Shown piece by piece: positions 21,346 through 33,595 of a stretch of DNA of 60,000 nucleotides (positions are counted from its first letter, which is position 1; every line of letters starts with the position of its first letter). The stretch spans positions 23,531,996-23,591,995 of the forward strand of contig NC_087066.1 in NCBI RefSeq assembly GCF_963678635.1. The letters are read 5' to 3'. This stretch comes from Symsagittifera roscoffensis (lineage: Eukaryota; Xenacoelomorpha; Acoela; Convolutidae). Below the pieces are notes generated by a model, which ran no database searches, was not told the origin of the DNA, and worked only from the letters and a program-made list of their open reading frames with translations. The translations under genes were made by a program, and so were the position numbers.

Positions 21346-22138
21346 ATGAATCTTTCAAAAAACTTAGGATAAAAACAAAAACTGAATTGCAAAAAAATTT
21401 TATTTAGTTAACTTCGGCCAAAAATTATACTTTATAGCGAACCGTACATTACTAAAAAATATTTTGAAAAGCAAAAAAGAAAAATTGTACAGTTGCAAAA
21501 AATTCATCTTTTCATCCCGCAACTGTAGCCAAAGTTTACTTCTCCACATCGAGAAAATACCTTCAACTAATTTTTTAGTCCAATTTAAAACACAGCAAAA
21601 ATTGAGCTTTGAAAGTGATGACAATGAAAGTGAGTGACAAGACAAATAAAACACAGACGAAGCGGAGCTTCACACCACTTGCGACGATAAAACGCAAACA
21701 CAGCATTGCGACCTAGCGAGCAGAAAATGAGACGAAAATAGTAAATGAAAAAATGAAATAGTAAAATCAAAAAAATATGTTCTGTAAAAAAGCAAAAAAA
21801 TAGTCAAGAAACGCAAAAAACTGCATCAGATAGGTCATTGATTTTTAAAGGAGTGGCCATTAAGCTGACAATGCTTTCATCGAGCCAAAGACAGCAGCTC
21901 AAAGCAGCTCATTGACACGAGAACCAAAAAATGCCACAAAATGGGCCCAGCTAAAAATGGACGTGCTTGTTTAATATTTTTTGAGTTTGTTGTAATGATG
22001 CGGGATGAAAAAGTGTAATATCAAAAATTGGGCTTTGTTGTTTCTCTAATAAAATAAGTGTAAAAAATTTGAGAATTTGGATTTTTCCAAGATCATGAAA
22101 TGTTTCAAATAAAATTTAGGAAGCCACCGCTTATTCAC

Positions 22139-22672
22139 GGAGGTTTCCCACAACATGTTGCCTGGATTAAACCGTTGATATCAGATTCGGCTAAGCAGTT
22201 TTCGAGAAGAATCAATAAGTTTCAAAAAATGGACAAGAAATCAAAACTTTGAGTTACCCGAGGTCCTTAACATTTTTTATTAAAAAATTTGGTTGTCGCC
22301 GTTTATACAAGAGAGCTTATCACAAAATGCTCCTTTGATTGAACCCAAAATTGCAGATTTGGGATGGTAGTTTTCGAGGCACATCAAAGTTTTCAAAAAA
22401 CAGTCAAAAATCATAATTTGATTTTTCCGAGGGCCATAACTTTGTGTGAAAAAGAAGTGGCGTAGCTGTTATTATACTGGAGCTTCGTACAACCTGCTCA
22501 TTCTATTGAGCGCAAAATCTCAGGTTTGGGAGAGTAGTGACTTTTCCGAGGACATTACTTTTAGTGAGAAAGAAAACGAGCTTGTCGCTTAGGCAGGGGA
22601 GATTCCCCTGTATTTTTTGTTGAAACCAAAATCCCACAATTCGGGGGGTTAGTTTCAGGAGAAATCAAAAGC
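22139..22672. repeat. Diverged tandem repeats of about 80-170 bp
   Basis: Four successive blocks (from about 22139, 22311, 22480 and 22599) share the order: gga/gag-rich opening, CTTTGATTGAACCCAAAAT-like core, gggnnagtagtttt, then TTTTCCGAGGNCAT. This is an old, strongly diverged tandem array abutting a MITE. Confidence 0.5.
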
Positions 22673-22673
22673 A

Positions 22674-23072
22674 GACGCCCCCCATCAGGGATTTGACCCC
22701 CTGCTGACCCAAAGGGTCCCCCCTTTGGTACTTTTTAAGAAATCCATTTTTGGCCCACCGACCCTAAAATTTTTCTAAAGGCGCCTTGGGCGCCAATATA
22801 TTCTATTTTTGAGGGGGGAGCGCGCGCCGAAAAAACGCAATTTTTTGGTCAAAATTTTCCAAAAAGTGCCTAAAAACACCTTTTTTGGTTTGTTTTTTCA
22901 AATTTTTGCCTGCGGCGCAGAAAATGTTGCCAAAAAAGGGACTAAACCATGCTTAGGGAGAGCTCAAAAATCAATTCGGTCAACCTAAAAAAAAAAAAGG
23001 TCGACAAAGTTTTCAAGATTTCTTTTGAAAATCCGCCCCCCCCCCCTCGAGAAAATCCTAGATCCGCCCCTG
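22674..23072 (-). mobile_element. hAT-type MITE, minus orientation, one end missing
   Basis: This matches the MITEs at 32204, 36437 and 38929 in reverse orientation, including the GGCGCC, TTTTCTGCGCC and G-run blocks. The terminal CCGCCCCTG is intact at 23064-23072; the opposite terminal repeat is absent. Confidence 0.8.
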
Positions 23073-23639
23073 TATTGTAACGTTAATAATTTGAAGTTCT
23101 TTCAATAATTAGTGTTCCGACCGCTCCCGAAGATGCGTAAGGAACTATGGATTATGGCCCGTTTTTAATTTTTCCAGCCTATTTGACCAACTTCAGGAAA
23201 GCTTGCAAGGTGTCGAATGAGGTATCACAATAAAACTCTATTTCTCGCGATGCGGATTCCTAAATCATCAAAAGATCAGCTCATTGCCAAGAAAAACTGG
23301 TCCAAATAATTTCGATTTTCGGATTGCATTCGGCGAACTACGCCGCGGCTGACCTCCTCACCAATTTTAATAACTCATTTACTTCAGTACAGTCATCGTT
23401 AATGCCTACTTTCTTCACGTTTTTATCGCATTTCTAGGAAAAAATTTCTTAGCAAAAAAGCAATCAGAGCCAAAAAAAATTTTTTCAAATAAGAACAAAT
23501 TGTTTTTTTTTATTTTATTATTTCTTAGATAAGTATGGTCCGGCTGTTCACTTTGTACTAAGTTAACAGCAACCAGCTGTCCTTTTTGCTTTTTTGATAG
23601 CTATTAAAAGAAACTTTAGTTCTAATTTACGGCATCAAT

Positions 23640-23835
23640 TTTTGGTCCACTAGATCCCAAATTTTACTTTTATACAAAAATTGTTAATTTATAATTTCCG
23701 GGAGCCCACGCCGGAAAAAAACTCGTTTTATCGCAAAAGGTCAAAAACTGCCACAAAGTAGCGTTTTTGATCTGTTTTTCAAAACTTCACCTGCGTTACA
23801 GAAAATTTAGCTCATCCTTCGAGTAAATCCTAGAG
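23640..23835 (-). mobile_element. Degenerate fragment of the same MITE family
   Basis: Order of motifs (ggtccactagatcc, gcccacgccggaaaaaa, caaaggtcaaaaactgcc-like, cctgcgttacagaaaat, gagtaaatcctaga) follows the MITE with heavy divergence. Confidence 0.45.
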
Positions 23836-24776
23836 CCGAGTTTGCTGAAAAAAGACACGGGTGTTAAGATACCGCAAAAATGCACAGAAATCTATAACAT
23901 TGCCAAGAGAGACAGTTGGAAAAATGTCGATAGGCTCAAGGAGACAGAACTGATTGACAATCTTATAAAAAATTTCAACTTTCAACAAAAAAAATTAGGT
24001 TTTTTGTACCATTTTTTGTATTCGATAGCGTAATTTGTCTTTTTTAAGTAAACAATTCTTAAAGAATTTCAACTGTGGCAGAAAACGAAAAAATAGCCAA
24101 CGAACAGAGACCACTAAACAGTAAAGAATCAATGCAGAAACAAAAAAAGATTTGATTTTGGACAAGCAATTTTCGAACTTCGAAGAAAAAAACCGCATGG
24201 CCTTAAAGCTCTTTGGTTTTCAAGAACAATATATGACTGGCACTTTTGAAAACTAAATCAATTTGAGAAAACTGGAGTGTTGGCAAAAATTTTAAATCCG
24301 CTCAGAAATCTCCACATTAAATTCCACTTTCGAAACTAGAAATCGATCACGTTTTTTTGCGTCATTTCAATTTCACACTCGTATTTGGATGAAGCAATTT
24401 GACTGCCTTTTAGCAGATGATTTTCAATTGAGCTCAAAAAGTGCATATATGCCTGAGTCAAATGATATTCCAATGATTCAGCTTAGAAGTTAGTGAACAG
24501 CGAATAGTCATTCCACTTTAAGCTATGCCATTTGGGAGCCTATTTTGGCTCAGCTTTCATACTCATGAAAAAAATAGTTTCAAAAGTCCAACGTCTCCAA
24601 GACATCACCGCAGACTGATCTGACCTCAAAAATGCAAAGAAAAATACTGTTTCAAGCAGTTGTGGAAAAAGACACTTCTCATTAACAATTTCTGACAACG
24701 TACTGACTATACTACTATATGATCAAACATCGAACTCAAATCATTCCAATCAGAAGAAAACACCGAAGTATTAATG
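23836..24776. other. Non-coding stretch downstream of NSE4
   Basis: No gene seen. About 24170-24260 resembles, with divergence, the segment at 31780-31880 inside the duplication array (tggccttaaagctctttg, atgactg), so the array unit contains an older dispersed repeat. Confidence 0.4.
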
Positions 24777-27700
24777 TTATCTTTTAAAACACGGAGTTGT
24801 TATGCTCCATTCCTTGCACAAATCTTTCCATTCCTCCATCGAAAGAGCAATCACTAACTGTTTTCCTTTGTTGTTTCCAGAATTAGAAGGTGTAGATGGA
24901 AGCGCTTTTTTATTTCTGACTGGACGCAAAATTGGCAATTTGTCCTCGTCCAAAAACAAGTTCACGTGGCCGTCTCGCACCAAAAATGAGAGATAGAAGA
25001 TGTTCTCGACTGTTCGTCCGAAAGAAGTAGGATCTAACACCATTTCAAAGAAGTCTACATCACCATTTTCGTACTTGGAGGATTCTCGCTTCAGCGCTTT
25101 GTAGAACCGTTCCACGACTTCTGTAGTTTTTTGAGCATCTAAAACATTGCAAATAATTTCGTGTAAGCACGTTTTATTTTAGAAGTCACAAAAGTCTTAG
25201 ATCATTTATCCAAAATACGAGGACGATTTTTTTCAACTTTTCGAAGAGATACCTTGCACTGTCTTAGATAGTTTTTGTCAGTTTTCTTAAAAAATGTAAA
25301 TAAAAATATTGAAATTATATTTTCTCTTTCAAGAAATTTTTAATGGCCATAATGTAGTGATGTTTCCCAGCACCATATGATTGCGAGTTCAAATCGCACG
25401 TGCGCTGCATTTCACAAGGTGAGCTCTTGTGAAAATAGCCATGACTTAGTTAACCTTAAATAATTAACCTTCGGGTTAGGTCTGTGGCTGGTTAACTGAA
25501 AAATAAAATTAAAAATCGAAATTTTAGAAACATCCAAAACTGATTTCTTGTTTTCAAGACAATGAACACTAATCAAAGGAGTACAGCAAAACAGGTAACT
25601 GAAAAATCGGGGCAAATCACATCGGTAAAAAAAATTTGACCACACCAGTTGAATTGGCCGACTGAGTTTCGTCCATGGTCTCATCGTCTCCGTCAACTGC
25701 ATTGACCACCACTGGATCTGACTGGGGCATTGGTTTCGCCCGCTGGGTCACCTTCCTCTCCTTCACCACCAGAGGGATCTCTTCGTCCATGTCCTTGTAT
25801 CTGAACGTGTCAGGGATCCGCAGTCCAAAACAAGCTGTGCGGTTTCCCATGTCAGAAAGACCCCAAACTGCAATAGAAGAATAATAACGAAATAGATCAA
25901 TGATAAATCAATGTTTTCGGTTGTTCGCAAAGTTAAAAAAAAAGATTTAAAATATTGCTTCTTGGACTAGATTTTAATTCCATCGATACATATTTCTCTG
26001 GAAGAACCGGTACCAACAGAAATCAATGTGCATTAATAGAGGCGCAGTAGCGTATGCCGCTCACAATCATGAAATGCGCTTATTGTTTTGGAGAAAATTG
26101 CCGCGCACGCTAAAAACAACTTTCGCTTAAAAAATATCATCACATGAAAAAAAACTTTTTCGCAACTAACAGAAAAAAATCAAAAGTTTTTTGACAATTC
26201 GGTGACATAAAAGTTGAGTTCGATTTTTCGCAACTCAAGTTTTCTGACAGTTCTGTGACATGAGAGGCGAAACTAGCATTCAGGACATTAATATACCTGG
26301 TTCGCGTACTGATGAAGACAAATTTAAGTTTGTCATGACGAGTGCTGCTGCCTGCTCCATGAAATGGACTGGGTTGAACTTGCTCTCTAGAGAAGTCTTG
26401 TTCATCAGGTCTGTCGATATCTCACTGATCTGCCTCATGTACTTGAAGTCATAGTAGGCTTCCTTCGTGTCTGTCAAAAATCCAGCCATCGTATTCGACT
26501 AAGGTAAACAACTTGAACAGTGGTGAATGAGGAATTTAAGATTTTTCTGACGGAACGATGGGGACCGTATTTTGAAAAAATGTTGACATTTTTTCAGGCC
26601 AGCCGCTCTGGCGAAACTCTACAATGACAACAATTGGCAAAACTTTCTGGGTCACAGGCAACTTTCTGGGTCACAGGTTGGAAGAAAACCCACTAAGCAC
26701 GCCACTTAACTCAAAACATAAATACTAACAACAAGTAGCTGCAAAGTTTTCTAATAGTTTCAAATTAAAGATAAATTGACTTTTTCTTCTAATCAAACCC
26801 AGGATTAGAACTGTTGAGGATTATACTATTGAGTGTAGTACCATAAAAACACATGTGAATGCTTCCTCAAACAGTTCGCTTATTATCAAGACAAGGATAG
26901 CCGGTTACTGCGCAAGTTCCCACCATAGTCTGTAAAAACAAGAATTTTTTTTTTTTGAAATTAGTGTCGTTTTTCTACGTATTGTGATAAAAGGATCTGA
27001 ACGAAAAACTAGAATTTGGGCATATTTGACAGTCATAGTAAAATAGACAAAAGTGAAAATGAGAAAAAAAAATCTAGAAGTTTTTGATTCCTAAAACTAA
27101 CGATGCTTAAACTAAAGATAAATAAGCTAATGTAACCCTGCTCGCTGGCTTTACTTGCCCAAAATTCGACTAGAACCAAAAATTTTCCAAAAAAATCCCT
27201 GGTGTCTAAAAACCCGTTTGAAGTTTGTATGTCGTTCGTTTCACGATTGAAAGGGCCTGAAGATGATATATCACTCAACCCAGTCTCAACACACACCCGA
27301 CTACAAAGTTTCTCCTCAGTTTTAATGGCCGGAACGAAAACTGGTCTGAAATTACTTTTCACTTAACGTTATAGAAATTGATCCCGATTTTGAGCAATTC
27401 AAATTAGCGATATATCATTCCCTGCAAAAATCGTTTTGCTATTACTCCAAGTCTGCTGGTAAGTTTTTCAATGATTTCAAATTCAAATACTTCAAAATAC
27501 TATATGATATTCTGCTCTAATGATGAAAGCGAGCGAAACCGTGCGACAATTCAATTCGATAAACAAAAACATGATAGCAAAAAACATACAAATTTAACGA
27601 GCTTTGGTTCAATAAATTGCTAAGTTAAAACTAAAATCGAAGAGTAAGAAACACTTTTATTAAAGAAAATTAAGTTGTTCTTAAAACCTTCGAAAAAAGC

Positions 27701-29228
27701 AAATCATTTAAAAATGCGTCTCCGAATTGAAAAAGCGTTGGATAAGCTTTTCCGTTTGATTTCTTTTAAAAATTAAAATGTAATGGCATTAGTGGTAATT
27801 CTTTAGTTTGTTTTGAAAGCTGGATGAAGCATCATATGCAAATAGTTAAATGAAAACTCTTGATCCTAGTGAAAAGTTCACAATCCTGCTGGTCATTTCT
27901 CAATGCTCAATTTTCGGTCCATGCCTTTTCTTTATACACCAATGACATTCCCAAAATTTGCAAACCAAATATCAAAAGCGAGATACATAGGATCGATTGG
28001 TAACAGGAGTTCTAAAATTTCAATTGTACCGACAGTTTTGTACCCATCGTTTTTGAAAACTTAAATTTTCCTAGAACCAGAACCTTAATCATTGTATACG
28101 AGATTTTTTCAGTAATGAAGATCAAAAAAGCGATTTATAAAAAGCAGCAAACTAATTAAATGCAACCGGATGCTTATACTGTTCTTTTCAAAAACATTTA
28201 GTTTTCAAGCCGCTTTGTGCTGTTTGAAAACCCTACTCCAACTTGTTCACTGGTTACTACTGCGTAGGCTGTTGGGTGTCTACTGACCATTCAGCCCCTA
28301 ATCAGTTCTAGTCGAGATGCGCGTTTAGATGAGAACGCCACTGATAAGTGATCAAGTTCGAGCTTTGTAACTAAACGGGCTAGAAGGTGCTGCTATTCTG
28401 ACAACGAAGTTTTCAGAACCGTTATAGAGACATTAACACTATCTGGTTAGAAACTCTCCATAGTTCACAGAATTTGTTATACTCCACTCGTGCGGCTAGA
28501 AGATCGCTGGCAATTGTATAATTTGACCAAAATATATTATAATTGAAGTATTTATTTCTATATATTTTTCAAAATTTCATGGGGCAGCAATCAGTGACCA
28601 AATTTTGTAAATTTAATTATTACGTAACTGTAAAATGTTGCAATGACAAATTAAACCTTATTTTTCTCCTTGATTATTTCAAATTTTGTTTAAAGATATA
28701 TTGTTTTGTTGCGTTATACTATTATAAAGCGATTTAGTAAGACCGAGTTGACGCCCTCCTTCAGGAGTTTGACCCCTTTCTCACCATACGTGTCCTCAAT
28801 TTGGTACTCTTTTACATCCAATTTTGCCTTAAATTTTTGGCGCGTACAACCGCTCCATTCTCTCGCCCCGAGAAAATCCCAGATCTGCCTCTACTCTTGG
28901 GAATTTTATTGTCGCTTCCATTTTAATACGATGAAATCATTCAAAAAATTACCTGTTTGAGTAAATTCTTGACAGTCGACACTGCCTTAGGATCCTTCAA
29001 CTCCTGCTGTTTCTGACTCAGTTCATCCAGCAAACTCACATACTTCTTCTTCAGTCTCTCTCTGTTTCTACTCGCACTTCTCTGCTTTGTCTTCTTACTC
29101 ACTAACACCCCTGTAGTCCCCCCTCCAACCCCACTCCCTCCGAACATAGGGGTCATTGCACTGCTGTTTGTTGTGGCCTGCGAGGACGAGGACTGAGATG
29201 ATACTGAAGATTGTGTCGATGGTGGCAT
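24777..29228 (-). CDS. NSMCE4: NSE4, kleisin subunit of the SMC5/6 complex, four coding exons
   Basis: Minus-strand exons 29228-28953, 26498-26297, 25867-25646 and 25138-24777 join with GT-AG introns in consistent phase (0, 1, 1), giving 1,062 nt (353 residues), normal for NSE4. Exon 1 has a Ser/Gly-rich start and the NSE4 opening helix (NRERLKKKYVSLLDEL). Exon 2 carries the EAYYDFKYMRQISEISTDLM helix that in NSE4 contacts the SMC5 neck. Exon 4 carries the family's C-terminal winged-helix signature (SFGRTVENIFYLSFLVRDG, LSMEEWKDL). NSE4 bridges the SMC5 and SMC6 heads with NSE1 and NSE3 in DNA repair and silencing of extrachromosomal DNA. A pyrimidine tract plus AG just before the ATG (near 29238) suggests an upstream 5' UTR exon. 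The first intron (2.45 kb) holds repeat copies. Confidence 0.9.
26880..27345. repeat. Family R1 copy in NSE4 intron 1
   Basis: Shares acaaggatagccggtt, ctcgctggctttacttgc, gtatgtcgttcg and gatatatcactc with the copies at 13.1-14.6 kb. Confidence 0.6.
27346..28738. other. Rest of NSE4 intron 1, AT-rich
   Basis: No separate gene seen. Confidence 0.4.
28739..28905 (-). mobile_element. Degenerate MITE fragment in NSE4 intron 1
   Basis: tgacgccctccttcaggag, tttggtactcttttacatcc and gagaaaatcccagatctgcc follow the MITE in reverse orientation with many changes. Confidence 0.5.
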
Positions 29229-29362
29229 TGTGTATCAACCTGAAAAAGAATAAGCCAAGCTATGAAGAAAAAATTTAGTGGACTACAGTCCTGTATTATT
29301 CTAGAATTACTATTGAGCATACCACTTTTCCAATGATTTCAATCATCTTTTACGGAAAATTT

Positions 29363-32300
29363 ATTCAAATACTGAGGCGTGTCACCAAATGGGCGAATTG
29401 GCAGATTTTCTCTACAAAGGCGGAATGAAACAAAACCGGCGAACTTAGATCTTTGTTGTTAGTCGTAAGCTTCTGCGGAACATTTTAACAAGAAAAGCGG
29501 GAAGGATAGTGTTATCCATCTTGTTGGGAATATTCCACACACGGTACAAAATAAAAATTCGTATATGCTTAACCGTACTTACGAAGAAAGTGACGAATAT
29601 ATATGCTTGGAGTGACTTTTTATTCAAACCAATTGTGGCTCATTTGGAAATTCTTGGAAACTCGATACCTGGAACTACGTGGGCCCAGCCGAGCGCGCAC
29701 ACAACTATATTAGTGCAACTGACTGTTCTCTTTAAATCGAGTCTAACTAAACTAATCGTTTTATAATCGATGCTGAAAGTTATATGCGAACTATTTATGC
29801 GTTGTGAATTATCCCGAACTACAAAATCGTTCCAAATTGAATTGAGGCTTTCCAATTGGTCTTGTTAATTTCATATAGGACTCAAATTTTAACAATTAAA
29901 AATTCATATTATCAGCCTACAACCAGTTAAAGGGCAGTTGGAACATTTAGGGCTTTGCCCTGATACGAGCAGCCTTGGTGCTTTATAGGGTTGGAGACTC
30001 TTTACTAGCTAAGTACCATCCACAGAGAGGAAATAGTTGACAAGATCCAGCGGAAGTAGAGCTTTACATAACCTGTCGTATATCAGGTCGAAGTCCTGAA
30101 AGTTCCGACTGAATTTAATGATTGTTTGTTCAAAAATTGACGAAACATTCGAAATTATATTTTTTGTTTCAATTTATTCCCCCAAACGCTAATGTGAATT
30201 AAATGGATACATTTAGTGTCTGTCTGTTATAACGATAACGGTCGTGTCTTAAGCGTATTTTAAGTCACGAGTCTTATGCGTGTTTTAAGAACGCAAAATA
30301 GGGCGCGTTAATTATACCAGGTTAACCAAATTAAAAATTTTCAAATTCCCGTAACCTTACGAAAAACGATCACGGGTAAAAAATTACATTTGAGCTTCAG
30401 TAGCAATATCTTTTAGATATGATAAAAAAAAATTGTTGAAAAAAATTACTGAAAAAACACCGGCCCAAGCATAAATTTTGCGTTTTTTTGCATCAACAAT
30501 TCCGATAAATAGCAAAACTTTTTGCATTGAATGAATAATAAGCGAGCGTACAATAATTTTCAGCAAATCATCTTAACTGCTGGCAAACAATGAAAGTTAC
30601 CGTCACAGAGATCAAGCCCTATATTTAATAATTTTGCTATACACAACCAACAAAAATGATTAAGGTAACCCACAGGTAAAGTTGGAAAAGAGTTAGTGTC
30701 ATGCTGCGCATATGTCACTGCAGTTATATACGCTGCAATTCTATGTGAGATTTATCTTAGTGGTGTCAAGGCCATCCACCAGTCGTGTAATGCTATATTC
30801 TCACGGTGCTAGCTAGTTTCTCATCTGTCTGCATATCGGCTTTCGTTACAGTCCTAAACTGTTATTATGTGTTTTATTCCAAAACCTAACACAATCATGT
30901 TACTCACTTGATTCCAACTTTATCTCAAAGTTCAATTCAAAATTCTATGATATACAAACCGTTACTGAAGTATTTGAATAAATCAGCATTGTCTATTAAT
31001 TTATTTATTTCACATTTAATTTAATATTTGAATTTTACCGAGTTCGGTAAAAGTCAGTTAGTGAGCGCAAGAAAACAAAAACGTTTTTTTTTAGATCCTA
31101 ACTTTCGAAATTCAAAGAAAGCAAAAGCCGGCCTTAAAGCTCTTCGAATTTGTAAGAAAATAAATGATAAGCGACACCTTTTCGATACAATTATAGCAAT
31201 TTGAGAAAATCTTTCAACTGGTAAACTGCTTAATTCGCTTGGAAATCTGAAAAACAAGATAAAGTAAATTTGAACCTGAGCACAAACTTTTTTTGAAAAC
31301 AAAAAAATCACCTTGATGTATATAAGAGTCAGAACTACATTCATTGACTCTTAAAAACATTAAAAGCCTTCATCTTTGACCAATCCGCTCTTTTAGCTTG
31401 CTAATGACGCTCCTAAAACAGGAATCAAACATTGTCTAAATGCGGAAATTTACAATTACCAACTCAGTTATGAAATCATTTCCAATAAGGAAACCATAAA
31501 CTTGTCTATAGATAGACGGTCAAGCTTAAATATTCAGTTTTTCGAAAGTCGGAACAAATAATTATTCCGATAAAAAGAAAAGTTTTTTTTTTGCACAGTG
31601 AACTACACGTGAACGTACGAGCAGTTTCAGCAAATCATCTTAACTGCTGGCAAAAAAAATCTGTCACAAACAACAAAGCCTATATGTGATGTTTTTGCTG
31701 TACAAAGCCAATAACTATAATAAACATAGCTAACACAATTGGGAGTCAATGAACGCAAGTGAACAGAAAAAACTACCATGTTTTTGAGCAAATCCCAACT
31801 TTCGAAGTTCAAAGAAGACAATAGATGGCCTTGAAGCTCTTTGAATTGCAAGAAAAACTTATGACTGACGCCTTTTTAATAAACTTATCCCAATTTGAGA
31901 CAGGTAAGTTTTTTTATTTCGCTCGGCAATCTGATAAAATCCATTTTCACAAATTGAACTTGATAACGTTTTGGGTGACATTTACACTTTTTCTGTTCGA
32001 TAATGGAGATAAGACAAAGGATAATGGGTTTAACAAAAGAAATAAATTGAACTTACAAAAAATCAAAAGTCAAACCGCGAAAAGTTAATTATAGCCTGAA
32101 CAACTTTTAGGACACAAAAAAATTTAAAAAAACAAAAAAAATCATCCAAACGTATATAAAAATCTGTACTACCCTAATCGACTCTTAAAAACATGCCCAA
32201 AACCAGGGGCGGATCTGAATTTTCTCAAGGGGGGGGGGGGGCGGATTTTCAAAAAAAATTCGAAAAATATGACCTTTTTTTTTTTAGGTCGACCAAATTG

Positions 32301-33595
32301 AATTTCGGAGCTCTCCTAAAGCACTAAAAAGACGCTGTTTTGGGTGTATTTTCTGCGCCGTAGGCAAAATGTTGAAAAATCAGGTCAAAAAAGCCGTTTT
32401 TGGGCACTTTTTGAAAAATTTTGACCAAAAAATCGCGCGCCCCCACAAAAAATAGTATAAATTGGCGCCCAAGGCGCCTTTAGAAAAATTTTAAGGTCCG
32501 TCATCAAAATGGATTTCTTAAAAAGTACCAAAGGGGGGACCCTTTGGGTCGGCAGGGGTTCGAATCCCTGAGGAGGGGGGCGTCCGAAAGCCCCCCCCCC
32601 CCACCTACCCTAAATCCGCCCCTGCCCAAAACATCAAACGCCTTAAACTTTGAGCGTTTCGCTCTTTTAGCTTGCTAAGGATGCTCCTAAAACTCGAATC
32701 AAATATTGTCTAAATGCGGAAAAGCTATATTTACCAACTCAGTTCGTATTTACGAGAAGGTAATCCTGCCAGAAAGTAATGATTTAAAATTATGAAATAG
32801 ATAGGAATAATGCCATTATCTTGCTTTTTCATCTGAATGTGGTTAAACTGAAGAACGAAGCGGCACTTGAAGTAACAGAAAAATTAGAGAAAACTAGCTT
32901 CGAAAAAGGACGTTTAGGTCGAGCAGATTGAAGATACAAGAAAAAATACTACGATTGTGTATGTCGTTGGTTGTGTTCTTCGTAGGAATGTGCTTTTCAT
33001 TCGGAGGCGCTGTAATCTATATGCGAAGGTTAGCAGTAGTTTTTGATTGTACTTTTAGAGCTTTGGAATATTTTTGCGATTAAGTTGGCAGAGGAGCTTA
33101 ATTTAATTTGTCGAAATAAACGGTGCCTCTGAGTACTGATACATGATGCTGACATGCTCTCTGCATAAGCTCTAGAGCCATTGGATGCATAGTTCCAGAC
33201 GATGACGAGAGGACGGTCAATCATTTGAGTATTTCATAGGTTGATAACAAAAAATTTCGGTCATCTGATAACTTATTGGGAGATAGCGCTGATTGCATGA
33301 AAAAAGTTTTTGCACTGATTTTATATTTTATTTGTTTTGAAACCTCTTAAATAATGTTGATATTACAGATGTGTGTATTACACACAAGATATTCCACTGA
33401 TGAATTGTGAATTGTTTCATGCACTGCAGTAATGCTATTTTTTGTTCGATGACCTGTTTTTTGTTCGATGAAGAAATTGATAACCATAAAATTAAATCTA
33501 CTCAGAGGGAAACAACAAAAATCCCTCTAGGGATACACTAGGGATACAACAAAAATTTAACGGCAGCTAGCCGAAAAAATAGGACAAAAGCCACA
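29363..33595 (+). repeat. Array copy 1 (segments A-B), 4,233 bp
   Basis: This segment repeats at 33596-37826 with an exact offset of 4,233 bases and very few differences (for example near 30346, 31096 and 33421). It starts at attcaaatactgagg, 135 bases beyond the NSE4 ATG. It encodes nothing I recognise; repeated short ORFs inside are passengers. Segment B begins at 31467. Confidence 0.95.
32204..32624 (+). mobile_element. hAT-type MITE with 8-bp target duplication (array copy 1)
   Basis: Terminal inverted repeats CAGGGGCGGAT / ATCCGCCCCTG bound 421 bases with no ORF of its own. The 8-base direct repeat CCCAAAAC flanks it at 32196-32203 and 32625-32632, the hAT target-site length. It contains a perfect pol III B-box-like GGTTCGAATCC inside CAGGG..CCCTG arms. 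Confidence 0.9.

Noticed and set aside
29445-33224. Short ORFs repeated in each array copy, such as those at 31825-32088 and 31054-31344
   Set aside because: Repetition comes from recent duplication, not selection; they lack recognised domains and resemble diverged non-coding repeats elsewhere.
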